Positions 37,596-48,821 of a DNA stretch of 64,000 nt are shown here, piece by piece. Made by a program: the position numbers and the translations under genes. Origin of the DNA: Limonium bicolor (taxonomy: Eukaryota; Streptophyta; Magnoliopsida; Caryophyllales; Plumbaginaceae). The stretch's first letter is position 1; every line of letters begins with the position of its first letter. Location of the stretch: contig CM041776.1 in NCBI GenBank assembly GCA_023374045.1, forward strand, positions 41,980,171 to 42,044,170, given 5' to 3'. Below the pieces are notes generated by a model. That model was not told where the DNA came from. It saw nothing but the letters and a program-made list of their open reading frames with translations, and ran no database searches.

Positions 37596-37937
37596 GTTCT
37601 AGCTCCGGATATGGCAAGAACTACTCTGACGGTAGCTATGTTTATAGAAAGTGCAACCAAGATCACCCCGGCATAGATTGCCAAGGTAGAGAAATCTGGT
37701 GCTTCAACTGTCGGAAACCAGGGCACCGTGCTAATGTATGCCCGGAGAGCTCGAAGCCTAAGGGCAACTACCAGGGCTACAAGCAGAAGGAAGGCAAGGA
37801 GGTTGTATATGGCAATGCTCCAGCCCAGCAGGCCTCGCAGGGTCAGGGGTCCCGAGGTCCTCAGAAGGGCGCACCGCAGAGGCAGCCGGCCTTGCACATT
37901 ATTGACCGTGACGGGACCGGTACTAAGTCAGGCCTAG
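37596..37937 (+). pseudogene. Gag exon 2 of E1 (zinc knuckles)
   Basis: This is the nucleic-acid-binding end of Gag. A degenerate knuckle (CNQDHPGIDC) precedes a canonical CCHC knuckle, CFNCRKPGHRANVC, near 37700-37745. A basic, Gln-rich tail follows, ending LHIIDRDGTGTKSGL. The exon is fully open. Its end, CTAG/GTATTG, is a phase-1 splice donor. Reading through gives a stop (IDYNP then stop) within the next 20 bases or so. Confidence 0.8.
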
Positions 37938-38093
37938 GTATTGACTATAACCCTTAATCCTTGAAAAGCATGTCTAAGTATCGAAGTACTTGTTTGAATG
38001 AATGTATGAGTAAGTAGAGTTGAAGTACGTATTTGAGCATGAAATGAACAAGTTGAAACTAGAACTCACGGTAGATAAAATTTACAACCATAG
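37938..38093 (+). other. Putative intron 2 of E1 (gag to AlkB, 156 bp, phase 1)
   Basis: The donor is CTAG/GTATTG and the acceptor ACCATAG/GTAGAT. The same donor is also in phase with the protease acceptor at 38975/38976, so skipping the AlkB exon would give Gag-Pol. Confidence 0.55.
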
Positions 38094-38833
38094 GTAGATT
38101 TAATATCTGCTACCCGATACCTTCAAACCCAAACCATGAAGACGACGACATCATCACTCACCATTTCTCCAACGAACAGTGTCAGGTTATCGACCAGGTA
38201 TGATTTTATTAAAAGGATACCTGACACCGGAAGCACAAATTTCCATCATCTGACGATGCAACGAACTAGGAGAGGGTCCAGGAGGATTTTACACACTCGA
38301 ATTCCCCGGTGGAGCGAAAATAAAGCTGAAGATGATGTGCTTGGGAGAGGATTGGAATCCTTATACCAGGACATACCAAAAGACACGAACGCAAGACGGA
38401 GCGACACCACCAACAATACCCACTGAGTTCCAGATGCTTGTTACACAAGCTGTAGAACTTGCACAACAATGTGAATATGATCCAATCCCCGCACTTGGAG
38501 TGGATCTTTGTATCGTCAACTTCTATGAGAAAGAAGGACGACTTGGGTTACACCACGATAAGGACGAGACAACGGAATCTTTTGAACAAGGAGTGCCCGT
38601 AGTGTCTTGGTCCATTAGTAATGACGTTGTATATTCGTATAGCGAGCAAGAAGCGTGTGGACCTCGCAGAGAAACTGGTATTGAGATCAGGAGATGTCCT
38701 AATCATCGGTGGAAAACCAAGGTTGCTGTATCACGGGATCAATAAGATCAAGTTGAATACGGCACCACCGGTAATAATCAATGCCACACACATGAAACCA
38801 GGATGCTTGAACCTTACCTTTAAGAAGTATTAA
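38094..38833 (+). pseudogene. AlkB/ALKBH1-like 2-oxoglutarate dioxygenase exon in E1
   Basis: AlkB proteins use Fe(II) and 2-oxoglutarate to remove methyl groups from nucleic acids oxidatively. After a short linker (RFNICYPIPS) the domain reads MILLKGYLTPEAQ, GPGGFYTLEFPGGAKIKLKM, LCIVNFYEKEGRLGL, HHDKD (38551-38565; iron ligands His and Asp), SGDVLIIGG, LLYHGI (third iron ligand, His at 38732) and CLNLTFKKY, then TAA (38831). This is the complete fold and most resembles plant ALKBH1. Lesions are a 1-base deletion near 38190, TGA at 38251 and a 1-base insertion near 38649. Both arginines of the 2-oxoglutarate motif RxxxxxR are replaced (Cys at 38804, Lys at 38822). It lies between Gag and protease. 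Confidence 0.87.
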
Positions 38834-38975
38834 TCTTGTAGTAGCATGCAACATATTAGTAACGTTATTAGAGACACGGTGTGTATGATGGTTGGTTTAT
38901 CAATAAAGAGCAGTGTTGATTATTAAATTCCACTTGTGTCCTACCATCATTACTTACAAACTTGTGAATCAATAG
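38834..38975 (+). other. Spacer between AlkB stop and protease acceptor, E1
   Basis: 142 bp, noncoding, ending in a 3' splice-site-like GAATCAATAG/GT. The equivalent spacer in E2 is 156 bp and ends GAATAATTAG/GT. Confidence 0.55.
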
Positions 38976-39414
38976 GTTATGGACTCGGTAACGAAGGTAA
39001 CCTGAGTATCCTCACCAAAGCACAAGTCGGTAAGAGCGGTACCATCTTAACGGGAACCTTCCCGGTAAACGGCATTGATGCCTCCATACTATTTGACTCT
39101 GGCGCCTCTCATACCTTTGTTTCACAATTATTTTCGAAGAGGTTGGGGCTGGACGTAGATGAGCTACAAAACTTCTTGGTTACTCTCCCGTCGAAGGAGC
39201 GAGTACGATGTACCAAATATTATGAAGCTGCCACGATCCGAATCAAGGGCGAAGAGTTTCCCATCTCCTTCATCGAATTTAATGGGTTGGGATTCGACTT
39301 GATAGTCGGGATGAACTGGTTGGAGCAGCATAAGGGGCGAATTCTCTGCGCTGAGCATAGACTGCTGCTCAAGAGTCCGTCTGGGGTTACTGTTTCGTAC
39401 CGCCAGTGAGAGAG
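38976..39414 (+). pseudogene. Retroviral-type aspartic protease of E1
   Basis: It opens (G)YGLGNEGNLSILTKAQ. The catalytic motif ILFDSGASHTFVS is near 39090-39125, and the flap and second hydrophobic strand (FDLIVGMNWLEQHKGRILC) are near 39294-39350. The protease would process the Gag-Pol polyprotein. The open frame runs to VSYRQ and a TGA at about 39407. No start codon is needed if it is reached by splicing from Gag. Confidence 0.88.
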
Positions 39415-40480
39415 CCTTTGACTACAGTCATCTCCGCTATGGCTATGTACCGGGAGCTCGGAAAGGGGTACGACGTGTATCTATGTTATGTACAAGATCT
39501 GGAGAGAGATCCATAATTCAGTGTCGATGTGCTAGTTGTGCCAGAATTTCCAAATGTGTTCCTGAAAGAGCTACCTGGTATGCCACCTCAGAGAGCTGTT
39601 GAGTTTGAGATCGATCTCGTACCGGGTACTGGTCCCATTGCCAGGGCACCATACCGTATGACACCTGCAGAAATGACTGAGCTTAAGGAACAATTGCGTG
39701 ACCTTCTCGACAAAGGGTTTATACGCCCGAGCGTATCACCCTGGGGAGCACCGGTCCTCTTCGTGAAGAAGAAGGACGGTAGCCTCCGACTCTGCATCGA
39801 CTACCGTGAATTGAATGCGATCACTGTAAAGAATAAGTATCCATTGCCGCGCATCAACGATCTGTTCGATCAGTTGAAGGAGCTTCAGTCTTCTCCAAGA
39901 TTGACCTCCGATCAAGGTATCACCAGATTGCTATCAGAGAGCAGGATATTGAGAAAATGGCATCCGTACAAGATACGGTCACTACGAATTCACAGTCATG
40001 CCATTTCTGGTTTCTCGACGCACAAGCTAGTTCATGGATTTGATGAAACCGGCTATTCAGTGAGCAGTTAGACACTTCTGTATTAGTAGTCTTCATCGAC
40101 GATATCCTTGTTTACACAAAATCCAGAGATGAGCAAGAACCACCTCAGGAAGTACTTGAGACACTGCACGAGAAACAGTTGTATGCGAAGTTCTCTCCAA
40201 ATGCGAGTTTTGGCTAGATCAGGTATCTTTCCTCGGTCATGTCACTCGATCACGGGTATTTCAGTTGATCTGTCCAAAATTGAAGCAGTACGATCATGGC
40301 CTAGACCGAAGACTATTACTGACATCCAGAGCTTTCTTGGTCTAGCCAGTTATTACCGGAGGTTTGTAAAGGACTTCTCTAAAGTTGCTAAGCCCATGAC
40401 AACATTGATGAAGAAAGATGCACCGTTTTGTGGACAAACGAGTGTGAGGTATCCTTCCAGAGCCTAAAAGACTCATTGAC
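39415..40480 (+). pseudogene. Reverse transcriptase of E1 (frameshifted)
   Basis: From 39529 the frame is open for 180 codons with [36 protein letters not shown] and [11 protein letters not shown]. After a break near 39890 the catalytic [12 protein letters not shown] appears near 40090-40125, both aspartates intact. Then comes the connection region, RSWPRPKTITDIQSFLGLAS (near 40290-40350), and [16 protein letters not shown]. It would copy the element's RNA into DNA. Several frame changes at 39890-40260 inactivate it. Confidence 0.88.
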
Positions 40481-40880
40481 CTCAGCGCACATTCCCACTC
40501 TTCCAAAGGGCATAGAGGGATTTGAGGAATACTGTGATGCATCAGGCAAGGGCATGGGATGCGTACTCATGCAGCATGGCTAGGTAGTAGCTTACGCCTC
40601 CCGCCAGCTGAAAAAGCATGAGAGAATTACCCGACACACGATCTAGAGTTAGAAGCCATTGTCTTCGCCTTGAAGATATGATGACGCTATCTCTACGGGG
40701 TAAGCATCACCATCTACTCCGACCACAAAAGTTTACAATTTCACACAGAAGGAACTGAATTTAAGACAGAGAAGTGGATGGAGTTTCTCATCAGATTACT
40801 ACATCGACCTACAGTATAAAGAAGGGAAGGCAACGTTGTAGCCAACCCTGAGCCGTCGAGCACACTCGCTCCATTCGCTA
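40481..40880 (+). pseudogene. RNase H of E1 (degenerate)
   Basis: [17 protein letters not shown] (40530-40580), [12 protein letters not shown] (40588-40622) and [11 protein letters not shown] (about 40739-40771) identify the domain. Stops and frameshifts are frequent, including TAG in the QHG-VVAYAS stretch and a disrupted TDHKSL motif. Confidence 0.8.
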
Positions 40881-42240
40881 CTCGCTTCTTCTAGCTTGGT
40901 TGATGAGGTGTGAGACGCGCAGTTGAGCGACCCTTATATGACCAATATTAGACAGAAAATCACAGAAGGCACATTCGAGAAAAGGAAGTATGACTTCAAA
41001 CTGCATGAAGATGGTCTGGTCCAGCTGAATGGTAGGCTATGCGTTCCCCGAAGAAATGGTGAGCTAAGGGATTGTATCCTGCGAGAGTCACACTGTTCTA
41101 CACTATCTGCCCATCGGAGAGCCTCCAAGATGTACAAAGACATGAAGAGGTACTTCTGGTGGTCAGGGATGAAATCCGACGTGACTGAGTATGTCCTGAG
41201 ATGCCTTACGTGCCAGAAAGTAAAATTTGAGCATAGAAGACCGGGTGGAATGTTACAATCTATGTCAATCCCGGAGTGGAAATTCCATGATATCTCCATG
41301 GATTTTGTTGTAGAACTCCCACCTGCCAGGGGAGGACTCAACATGATCTGGGTAGTAGTTGATCGCCTCACCAAGGTTGCCCGATTCATACCGATGAAGG
41401 ACACCTAGAAGGTGGTGAAACTCGCAGAGTTATTCATCAAGGAGATTATCCGACATCACGGAGTCCCGAAGACTATCGTATTTGACTACGACACCAGGTT
41501 TCTTTCGAGATACTGGAGAGCTACACGGGAAGCGCTGGGTACCGAATTGAAGCTTAGTACCGCCTTTCATCCACAAACTGACGGTCAGACAGAAAGAACC
41601 ATCCAGACACTCGAGGACATGCTAGAGCATGTGCCTTAGACTTTCAGGGGAACTGGATAGATAAGCTTCATCTTATCGAATTTTCATATAATAACAGTTA
41701 TCACGCTTCGATTAAGATGTCGCCTTTCCAAGCTTTATACGGTAGACATTGCCGTACCCCGTTGTATTGGGATGAGTCGGGTGAAGTGGTCATCATAGGA
41801 CCAGAGTATCTCGAGCAAGTACAAGCGGAAGTTCAGCAAATCCGAGCTAATATGAAAGCAGCCCAAGATAGATAGAAATCCTACGCGGATGTGAGACTAC
41901 GAGACCTTGAGTTCGCTGTGGGCGACCAGGTGTTCTTGCACGTTTCACCTATGAAGGGCGTAATCCAATTTGGCCAGAAGGGCAAGCTAAGCCCAAAATA
42001 TGTAGGGCCATACACCATCGCTGAGAGAGTTGGATCTGTAGCCTACAGGTTAGCTTTACCTGGGGAGTTGGGGCGTGTCCATGATGTCTTTCATGTGTCA
42101 CAACTCAAGAAGTACATTGCTGATCCTTCTTATGTTCTAGAGCATGAGCAATTATCCATTGAGCCGACGATAAGATACGTCAAGACTCTCGTGAGAATCC
42201 TTGATACTAAGACTAGAGACACTCGCCATAAGTCAGTGTG
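40881..42240 (+). pseudogene. Integrase of E1 with GPY/F module
   Basis: The zinc-binding HHCC region includes HCSTLSAHRRASKMYKDM and CLTCQKVKFEH (41089-41235). The core has the first Asp in DISMDFVVELPPARGGLNMI (from 41288), the second in VFDYDTRFLSRYW (41480-41515) and Glu in HPQTDGQTERTIQTLEDML (41570-41625). The C-terminal part has VGDQVFLHVSPM, GKLSPKYVGPYTIAERVGSV and HDVFHVSQLKKYI (41918-42120). TAG codons at about 41407 and 41637 and TGA at 42239 interrupt it. Confidence 0.9.
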
Positions 42241-42340
42241 AATGGTGAAGGTCTTATTGTCCAACCACAATGTCAAAGAAGCGATGTGGGAGTTAGAAGA
42301 CGACATGAAGGTGAAGTACCCACAGTTGTTTATAGACTAG
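42241..42340 (+). pseudogene. Chromodomain end of E1 integrase
   Basis: After the TGA at 42239 the same frame continues MVKVLLSNHNVKEAMWELED and KYPQLF, then stops at 42338. The pattern (VKVLW-x-NH-x-VEEATWE) is the chromodomain at the integrase C-terminus of chromoviruses, thought to steer integration to chromatin marks. E2 has the same segment at 59000-59110. Confidence 0.8.
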
Positions 42341-42750
42341 ATTGTCTAATGCTTAGCGGGTATGGGGTGTACCCCTTTTAAGGGGGGTAGAGCCATTTTG
42401 TTTTTGCATTGCTTTGGGATTAGCATTGCATAGTATGTATGTATTGTAGTATATTTTGTGGGCACATGTAGTGCGAAGTGTATTTTGGTATGTGTGTACA
42501 ATGTGTAATGTAGTTGTGTTGTATGGTATTAACTCAATGTGTATGGTGGAATGATGTGTATTGAAATTGTGTATTACGTATGGTAAGTGTGTATTGTGCT
42601 TTAATTGTGTAGTGCTTGTAATGTAGAGAAAGTGAACACCTTGTAGGTGGTAGTAAGGTACATTGTAGCAATTGGTTTGCCAAATGAGTAGGAATAGTAA
42701 ACCGTTAACCTTGAGCAACTTTGAGGGCAAAGTTCCTTAAGAGGGTAGAT
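42341..42750 (+). other. Twin polypurine tracts of E1
   Basis: ttttaaggggggtag at 42376-42390 follows the pol stop. A second tract, ccttaagagggtaga (42735-42749), abuts the LTR start TGAAATACCC (42751). The 350 bp between are noncoding and rich in tgtgtat/gtagtg runs. Confidence 0.75.
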
Positions 42751-45174
42751 TGAAATACCCTGAAATAAAAAATAGTGATTAATTAGGCTAATGAAGATTT
42801 TAGAAGCTTAATTAGGCCTAAATAAACATGAGGGAACAAATCCCGGAGAAAACGGTTCCTTAAAACGGATTAGAAACACAAACGAACCTTAAAGCTCATT
42901 TTTTGAGGAAACCGGGAAAACGCGACCTTAAGCGGGTTAAATAAACCCGTAATAATTTTGGTCAACCAAATAGTCATTACTAAACCCTAATGAAGGATTA
43001 GAACCAATAAAATTAATTAAACAAGGAAATTCCAGAAAACGGGTTCCGGTTAGTAAATATTCTAAAAACCAGGAAGTTGTGGGGTGTGAGTGTAAATAAG
43101 CTAAACTAACATGTCCCCTTTTGAAAATAAAAATAAAAAATCTGTATGTGTGTGTATGGGGCCGGTTTTATCCCCCCCCCCCCCTCTCACTCTCTTTACT
43201 TTCCTAATACACTACAAGACAAATTAATAAAGTAAAAAAGCAAAATGTGCTCTCTCTCTCCAATTCTCTCACACTCCACCGTACTCCCTCCGTGTTCTCT
43301 CTGATTTTCTTCTTCCTACCAAGCACCTCTAATGGCGATTCGAAGAAACCCATACAGCCTCCATCTTCATCCTCACTTTTGAGCACTCAATCCTTGTCCA
43401 AAAATCACAAAAATAATACCGTTGGAATCCTTTTGTCAAGGAGATCATCTTCCTCTTTTCAAAAATCGAAAAGCTCCACTTTCATCTCCATGGGTATGAC
43501 TTTTTTAAGCTTGAGACCACCATTGGAAGCTCCTCCCTCTCCTTGTTGTTTTGAGGTAATAAGAAATTCAAAAATCCATCATTTCTAGCTCTCATTTGTA
43601 AAATAAGAATTTCTAAGTTTTGAGCTTCTTGTTCCTTGTTCTCCAGCCGATATTGGCTTCACTTTTGGAGTTGGAATCTTGTTATTCTTGTTGTCCAACT
43701 GAAATACCCCGAACCTATTAGGGTGATTAAATTACTCTAATACAATATTCGAGGGCCCATTAGTGCCTAATAAATTTTGGTAAAGAAAATAAATCCAAAA
43801 GAAAAGAGAAAAACACTTAAAAGCAAAAAACGCTAAAAGAAGGGTTATATGACCATAGGAGGAATACGACCTTGGTTAGAGTATTAAATGGATTTCCAAG
43901 GATTAATAACGCCTAATTAATATATGGGAACAATTCCCGAAGGAAACAGATCCATAAAATGAATTAAAAACGCTAATAAAGCTTTAGCGCATATTTTTCG
44001 AGAAAACCTGGAAACGTGACTTTGAGTGGTCAAATGAACCCGTAAAAATTATAGTTCACCAAATAACAATAATTAAACATTAATGGAAGCTTAAGAGCCA
44101 TTAAAATTAAAGAAACGAGAGAATTCTAGAAAACGGGCCCGGTTAGTGAATAGAGCTAAAATCGGGTAAATTAACGAGCGTTTTCTGTAGACACAAAACA
44201 CATTATGGTAGGACCCTTTAAGGTTGCTTGATTAGGAATGAAAAGGATGAGAATTGGTGAAATTAGGTATGCTAGGTTTATGGGGAGGTTATGGCAAAAT
44301 TTTGGTAGAAAATGAGTGTTTTTAGATGGCTTGGTGAATGAGAGAACCTAGGTGTTTGTAGTGTTGGGTAGAGTGGATTAATAGCCTTGAAATGGTGAAT
44401 GGGGAAGGGGTTTGAAAGATGTATAAATCTGTAGCAAATAGCATGTGAGAAACTTGGAATTTTTAGAAAAAGAGTTAGTGTGTATAACTTGTGAACAAGG
44501 AGTGAACTTGGGTTTTAGAAGTGCAATTGTCTAGTGATGAATTGGAATGGTCAAATGGAGTTAGAACAAGATGCAAAGTGGAAAGAGAAGTTAGGAAATG
44601 CACAAGGGTGCAAGATGCAAAAATAAGAATGGAAATTTGTAGAATTTGAGCAAGAAGTTGAGTAAGGTTTAAACCAAGGATTTAGAGTGGTTTGGAGCAT
44701 GTTTTGAGGTGTTTAATTATGTAGGAAACTTGTGGAAAGTTTATGAAATGATTAGGGGTAGATTAAGGGTTCATTTGGGGTTGAAAAACCCACTAAGTAA
44801 CAGTTTTTAGTAGGGTCTGGGACCTAGGTTAGGAACCAAGTCCCGGACCGCACCAGAAAACAAGCCGAGAGTAAAAACAGACATTGGTCCGGGACCTAGG
44901 TCCAGGACCAAGATCCAGACCAGAAGGAAAAAATGGCCAAAAACAGAAGTGTTGGTCGGGACTTTGGGTCCGGACCAAGTCTCGGACCACCCCCAGAATT
45001 CAACCGTAAGTGTTTTTAAGGGTTTAAAAGATGGGGGTTTGAATGGTATTGGTTTTAGATGATGTTTAGGAGTTGTTTGGTGATCTTTAAAGGTCCTAAG
45101 AAGTGTAAACAAGTTTAAGAAGTGATTGAGAAAGTTGTGAGTTTAAGAACACTTAAGTAAACCGAGATAACGGG

Positions 45175-46930
45175 TGTTATACCCAAAATTTTGGCCCCCC
45201 CTGGTTAGGGTCTGTAAGGCTTTGGTGTTGTGAGAGGCAACCAATCAAGTAATGAGGGATTCCGGCTCGATCGGCACATTCCGGGACATGGGGAGCAGTT
45301 TCGTCATCGTTAGGGGCGTTTTCGTAATTTTTAAGGCACCCAAGACCTCCTATAGGCTTTCTCTCTCCTCCAAAAGATGCTAAAATCAACTTGAAATGCT
45401 TTGAAATTTTAGCCCATAATAGAGGATGACATTTTAAGCATAATGGCATTGGAATTTTGATTTTTCAAATTTCCAATAATTTTCTAGCAATTTTCGATTG
45501 AATCTGACAAGAAATTGAATTTAAAAACATTCCAACATTTACAAAATTCGATTCCACTTCAGAAAAATCATAATTCCCATCCTTGACACATGGCTAAAAT
45601 TTTGCAGCAAAATTCCTTTGGGAAGTCACTTAATTAAAATGCCAAAAAATGTCACTTTTACTAGATTTTCTTTATCTTTAAGAAAGTCAATATAAAGGGA
45701 TAAATCTTTTGATCAAATGAGAATCTCACAAGCTCAAGAACCCTTGGAAGTCAGAAAGCATAGCCTCCCCTCTCTCTCACATTTTTCAACACCCGGCCAC
45801 CCGAATCATACCGAAATTCACCCAAAATCACCATCTAAGTTCGTTTTCCAATTCCGAAAGCATCAACAATCATCAAAACCCCACATAAACACCACCAAAA
45901 CGTGAAGAACAGCAAGAACAACCAACAACCAGAAGCTTGGTTCGAAAATCTTTCGGGTCTGCCATCAACGGAGCACTCGATGAATCCCGGTGTGAAGGAT
46001 CATTGTAAACCCGAAGGTAAAACAAGTAGAAATTCCACTTTCCTAACTCCCTACGACCTTATCAGTCTTGCCTCAAATTTGGGTTCAAACCAACTCTTTT
46101 CGGCCTCTATATTACTAATTGTTTTAGCTATTGCCTTGTTACTTGTTAGCTAAGTTTCATATTAATTTTGACTTCAAATTGAATTCTTTCAATTACTAAT
46201 GTGCTTATAATCTTTCAAGCTACGTACCCATAAAATTTGAGTCGAAAACACCATCGGGAACCACCAAAAAACCCTGTCTGTGGGTGGTCCGTGACCTCGG
46301 ACCTATGGTCCGGACCATAGACGGGTTATCCGTGGCCACGGACACCCACGGACGGCGGTGGGATTTTTCAAATTTCAAAATGTTCGGGCCCACGGACAGC
46401 TGTCTGTGGCCCCAAACTTTTCAAAATTTCGTTTTCTCTTAAATTCAACTTTTCTGTATAACTAGGTTAACCGGGGTCCGTGGTCTCGGACATGGGGTCC
46501 GTGGCTATGGACGTAAATACAATTTGACCTAGTTCTGCCTCCGAAACCCTAGTTTAGGTATTTTTAGTTTCCACTTTATTTTCTGTCAAAAAAGTTAAAA
46601 ATCAAAAAAAAAAGAAGCGTTGCACTTAGGTTAAAAAACGACTCGTAATAAGCCATAATTAAACTAATAGAGGAAAAATGACTTCTAGGGGTAATGAAAG
46701 TATTGAACCCTAATTAAGTCGAATATCAAGCCCCCAAACCCGAAACTCTCCTTTCTATTGATCAAGGTAAAATTAGGTGGCGACTCATAATATGTTCCAG
46801 TGAGCTAGCTTAGGTTTTAGCAATTAATGTTAACTGACTTAGTTATCAATCTTAGGTATAAGTGGACCTAAACCGACTAGACCTAATCAATCTAAATCAA
46901 CATAGGATAGGGTTTAAAATCGAGCTCACA
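45175..46930 (+). repeat. 5' LTR of element F
   Basis: It starts TGTTATACCCAAAATTTTGG and ends CGAGCTCACA. A TATA-like tataaagg is at 45691. Clustered GTCCGTGG/CCACGGAC motifs lie at 46275-46512, including the perfect palindrome TCCGTGGCCACGGA near 46329. Confidence 0.92.
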
Positions 46931-46933
46931 GAC

Positions 46934-46951
46934 TGGCGACTCTACTGGGAC
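46934..46951 (+). other. Primer-binding site of element F (tRNA-Arg type)
   Basis: TGGCGACTCTACTGGGAC starts 3 bases after the LTR. It resembles the TGGCGACTC(C/T)-x-CTGGGGA site of Tat/Ogre elements with one G missing. Confidence 0.8.
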
Positions 46952-47840
46952 AATTCTTAATATTAACTTGTTTATTTTAAGAAAAAGGGCTTAACTCGGA
47001 AAATGTTTATTTATGGCTTTATTACTTTGTTTATTTACTTTGTGCGCCTTTAATTTCTCACCTTGCATCATGTGAGAACGAGGGCCACAAAACCAATTTC
47101 ACCCCGCCCATTTGAAGGTCCCCTTTCAGGGACTCACACCTTTTAGGTGATGTGAATAAGCGGTGGAAAAGAGGAGGATGTCGGTCTAACAACACATCCC
47201 CTTAATACCTGGGCCTTAGCCCCAAGCGTTTTCCTAGCAGGTCCTTACCTAGCCCATTGTTTGGTCAGTCAAAGACCCGACCGTAGACGCACACCTTCAG
47301 GTGATGTGAAAAAAGTGGGGAAACCCAAAGAGAATAGCGTGCAAGCCCTATTGTGGTGACCTGGGCCCGTGCCCCCAAGCACCTCTCAAGATCGATCATG
47401 TGCCCGTTGGACTGAGTCATTTTGTGAGGACATTTGCATTAACTCTATGTAAGACTTTTGTGGTGTATGTCCTTCTGGGTCCTCAGGCCCAAATATCTGT
47501 ATCAACCCTTCAACCTCTTCTAGTCCAAATAAAACATTTAAAGAGTTTCAATGGTCCAAATACTTCTATCACCCTAACAAAAAATCCCTCAGGTTGGTTC
47601 TCGTTGAGGTTACAAGCCCGATTCTCGTAATGCAAAAATGGAACGCCCACTGTAAGACCAACGTATCTCATAACCCTAATTCTAGTCCAAAGCGAACCCT
47701 TCCAAATTTTAGAGTGCAGCATTCATTACATGCAGTCAATTCAAGCGCACTGGTTCTCGGCCTGTATTCCTAAGTTTAGTCCCAGCTTCACTCCCGCAAT
47801 GTTGACTTATCTTTTTTTTTACTCAAAACAGGTAGCACCC
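46952..47840 (+). other. Leader of element F
   Basis: Noncoding. Two similar hairpin-forming segments, cacaccttttaggtgatgtg (47134-47153) and cacaccttcaggtgatgtg (about 47290-47308), each lie in a matching context. They could be RNA dimerisation or packaging signals. The open frame at 47400-47630 shows no recognisable domain. Confidence 0.5.
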
Positions 47841-48821
47841 CTCACAGCTAGGATGTCGTCTGGAGTTAACGATCGAAGCACTCGCTTGCTGAGCTGTGGA
47901 TTTGATAGGGAAACTAGCTGAGTTAGAATTTGTCCACAGGAGTGCCTTGGAAGAGCTAAGCTCAGGATTTGTGTCGGCTGCAAGGGAAGCAAAGCTCTCA
48001 TTCATGCTCTTGGAGAAATTATCCTTTAGATCTAGCCCCCACGAGGACAAGGTCAAGCCACAGGAGAACCAAGAACCGCGACAAGAGCAGGCCGCACACG
48101 TGCCTATCGTGGATCAGCAGCAGCCGTAAAAGTCAGATTCCAAGAGTGCTTTTAGGGCGGAGGTTAGTCCAACTCAAAGCCCCACGGTTTCGCGGGCGGC
48201 ATCTAGGGGCATATCCCGAGTAGTTTCTGTCGTTTCCACCTACTCACGGGCCACTCCACTGATGATTGTCGCAATTTGAGGTCTAAGATTTTGTCATTGG
48301 CCCAAGAAAACAAGAAGGAAATCCATTGCAAACCCCAATACAGGAAACTTCCCCCCGCAAAGCCAAAAGGGAATTCACACCCATTGGTTGTCCCTTAAGC
48401 CAGGCCTTCGAGGAGCTGCAGGACGAAGGGCTCAACGACCAACTCATTCCTTGCCATGGAGAAACGCGAAAGGGGTAGGCTCAGTCAATTTTGTAGGTAC
48501 CATCAGCTAGTAGGACATGATACCAATGATTGCAAAGCGCTGAGTAATCGGATCCAAGATCTCATCGATCAGGGATATCAGTGTTTGGATGACCTCGAGG
48601 CTTTAGAGTCCGAAGTTCAGTGCGCTGCCTTTATTGTCATCTGGGAAGACAAAAAGCCGGCACGAGGGGCAGGACGGAAGCCCACACCTATGGTTAGCTT
48701 TGTCCCTACAAATGCTCATATTACCCGGTCAGGCAAACACTACGGATCCCCCGAAATGTCGTCACAAGGGGAAGAGCCAGTGTTGCCTCCCCCGGTAGTT
48801 GAAGAAATTCTAGGTGAATGA
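47841..48821 (+). pseudogene. Gag remnant of element F (zinc-finger end)
   Basis: The clearest part is 48456-48821, with a Tat-type knuckle CRYHQLVGHDTNDC (C-x2-H-x4-H-x4-C, about 48492-48535) followed by KALSNRIQDLIDQGY. Upstream, 47896-48223 has partly open frames without a recognisable capsid core, so most of Gag seems deleted or scrambled. Zinc-finger Gag would bind the element's RNA. Confidence 0.65.

Larger units (their letters stand above)
36801..42750 (+). mobile_element. Chromovirus E1 carrying an AlkB domain (interior)
   Basis: In order: truncated gag with an intron and zinc knuckles, an AlkB-like dioxygenase exon, protease, reverse transcriptase, RNase H, integrase with GPY/F module and chromodomain, then two polypurine tracts and the 3' LTR at 42751. 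The long LTRs and chromodomain point to the Tekay/Del branch of chromoviruses. Frameshifts and stops are present in most domains, so the copy is inactive. The PBS and the start of gag are missing. Confidence 0.88.

Noticed and set aside
38094..38833. AlkB exon as an independent host ALKBH1 gene into which retroelements inserted
   Set aside because: Two separate elements have it at the same place, strand and splice phase between gag and protease, with no promoter, host introns or target duplication around it.
43247..43588. Ser/Pro-rich open frame that could be a host gene fragment
   Set aside because: It sits within the E1 LTR and has no domain; the sequence is compatible with pyrimidine-rich LTR DNA.
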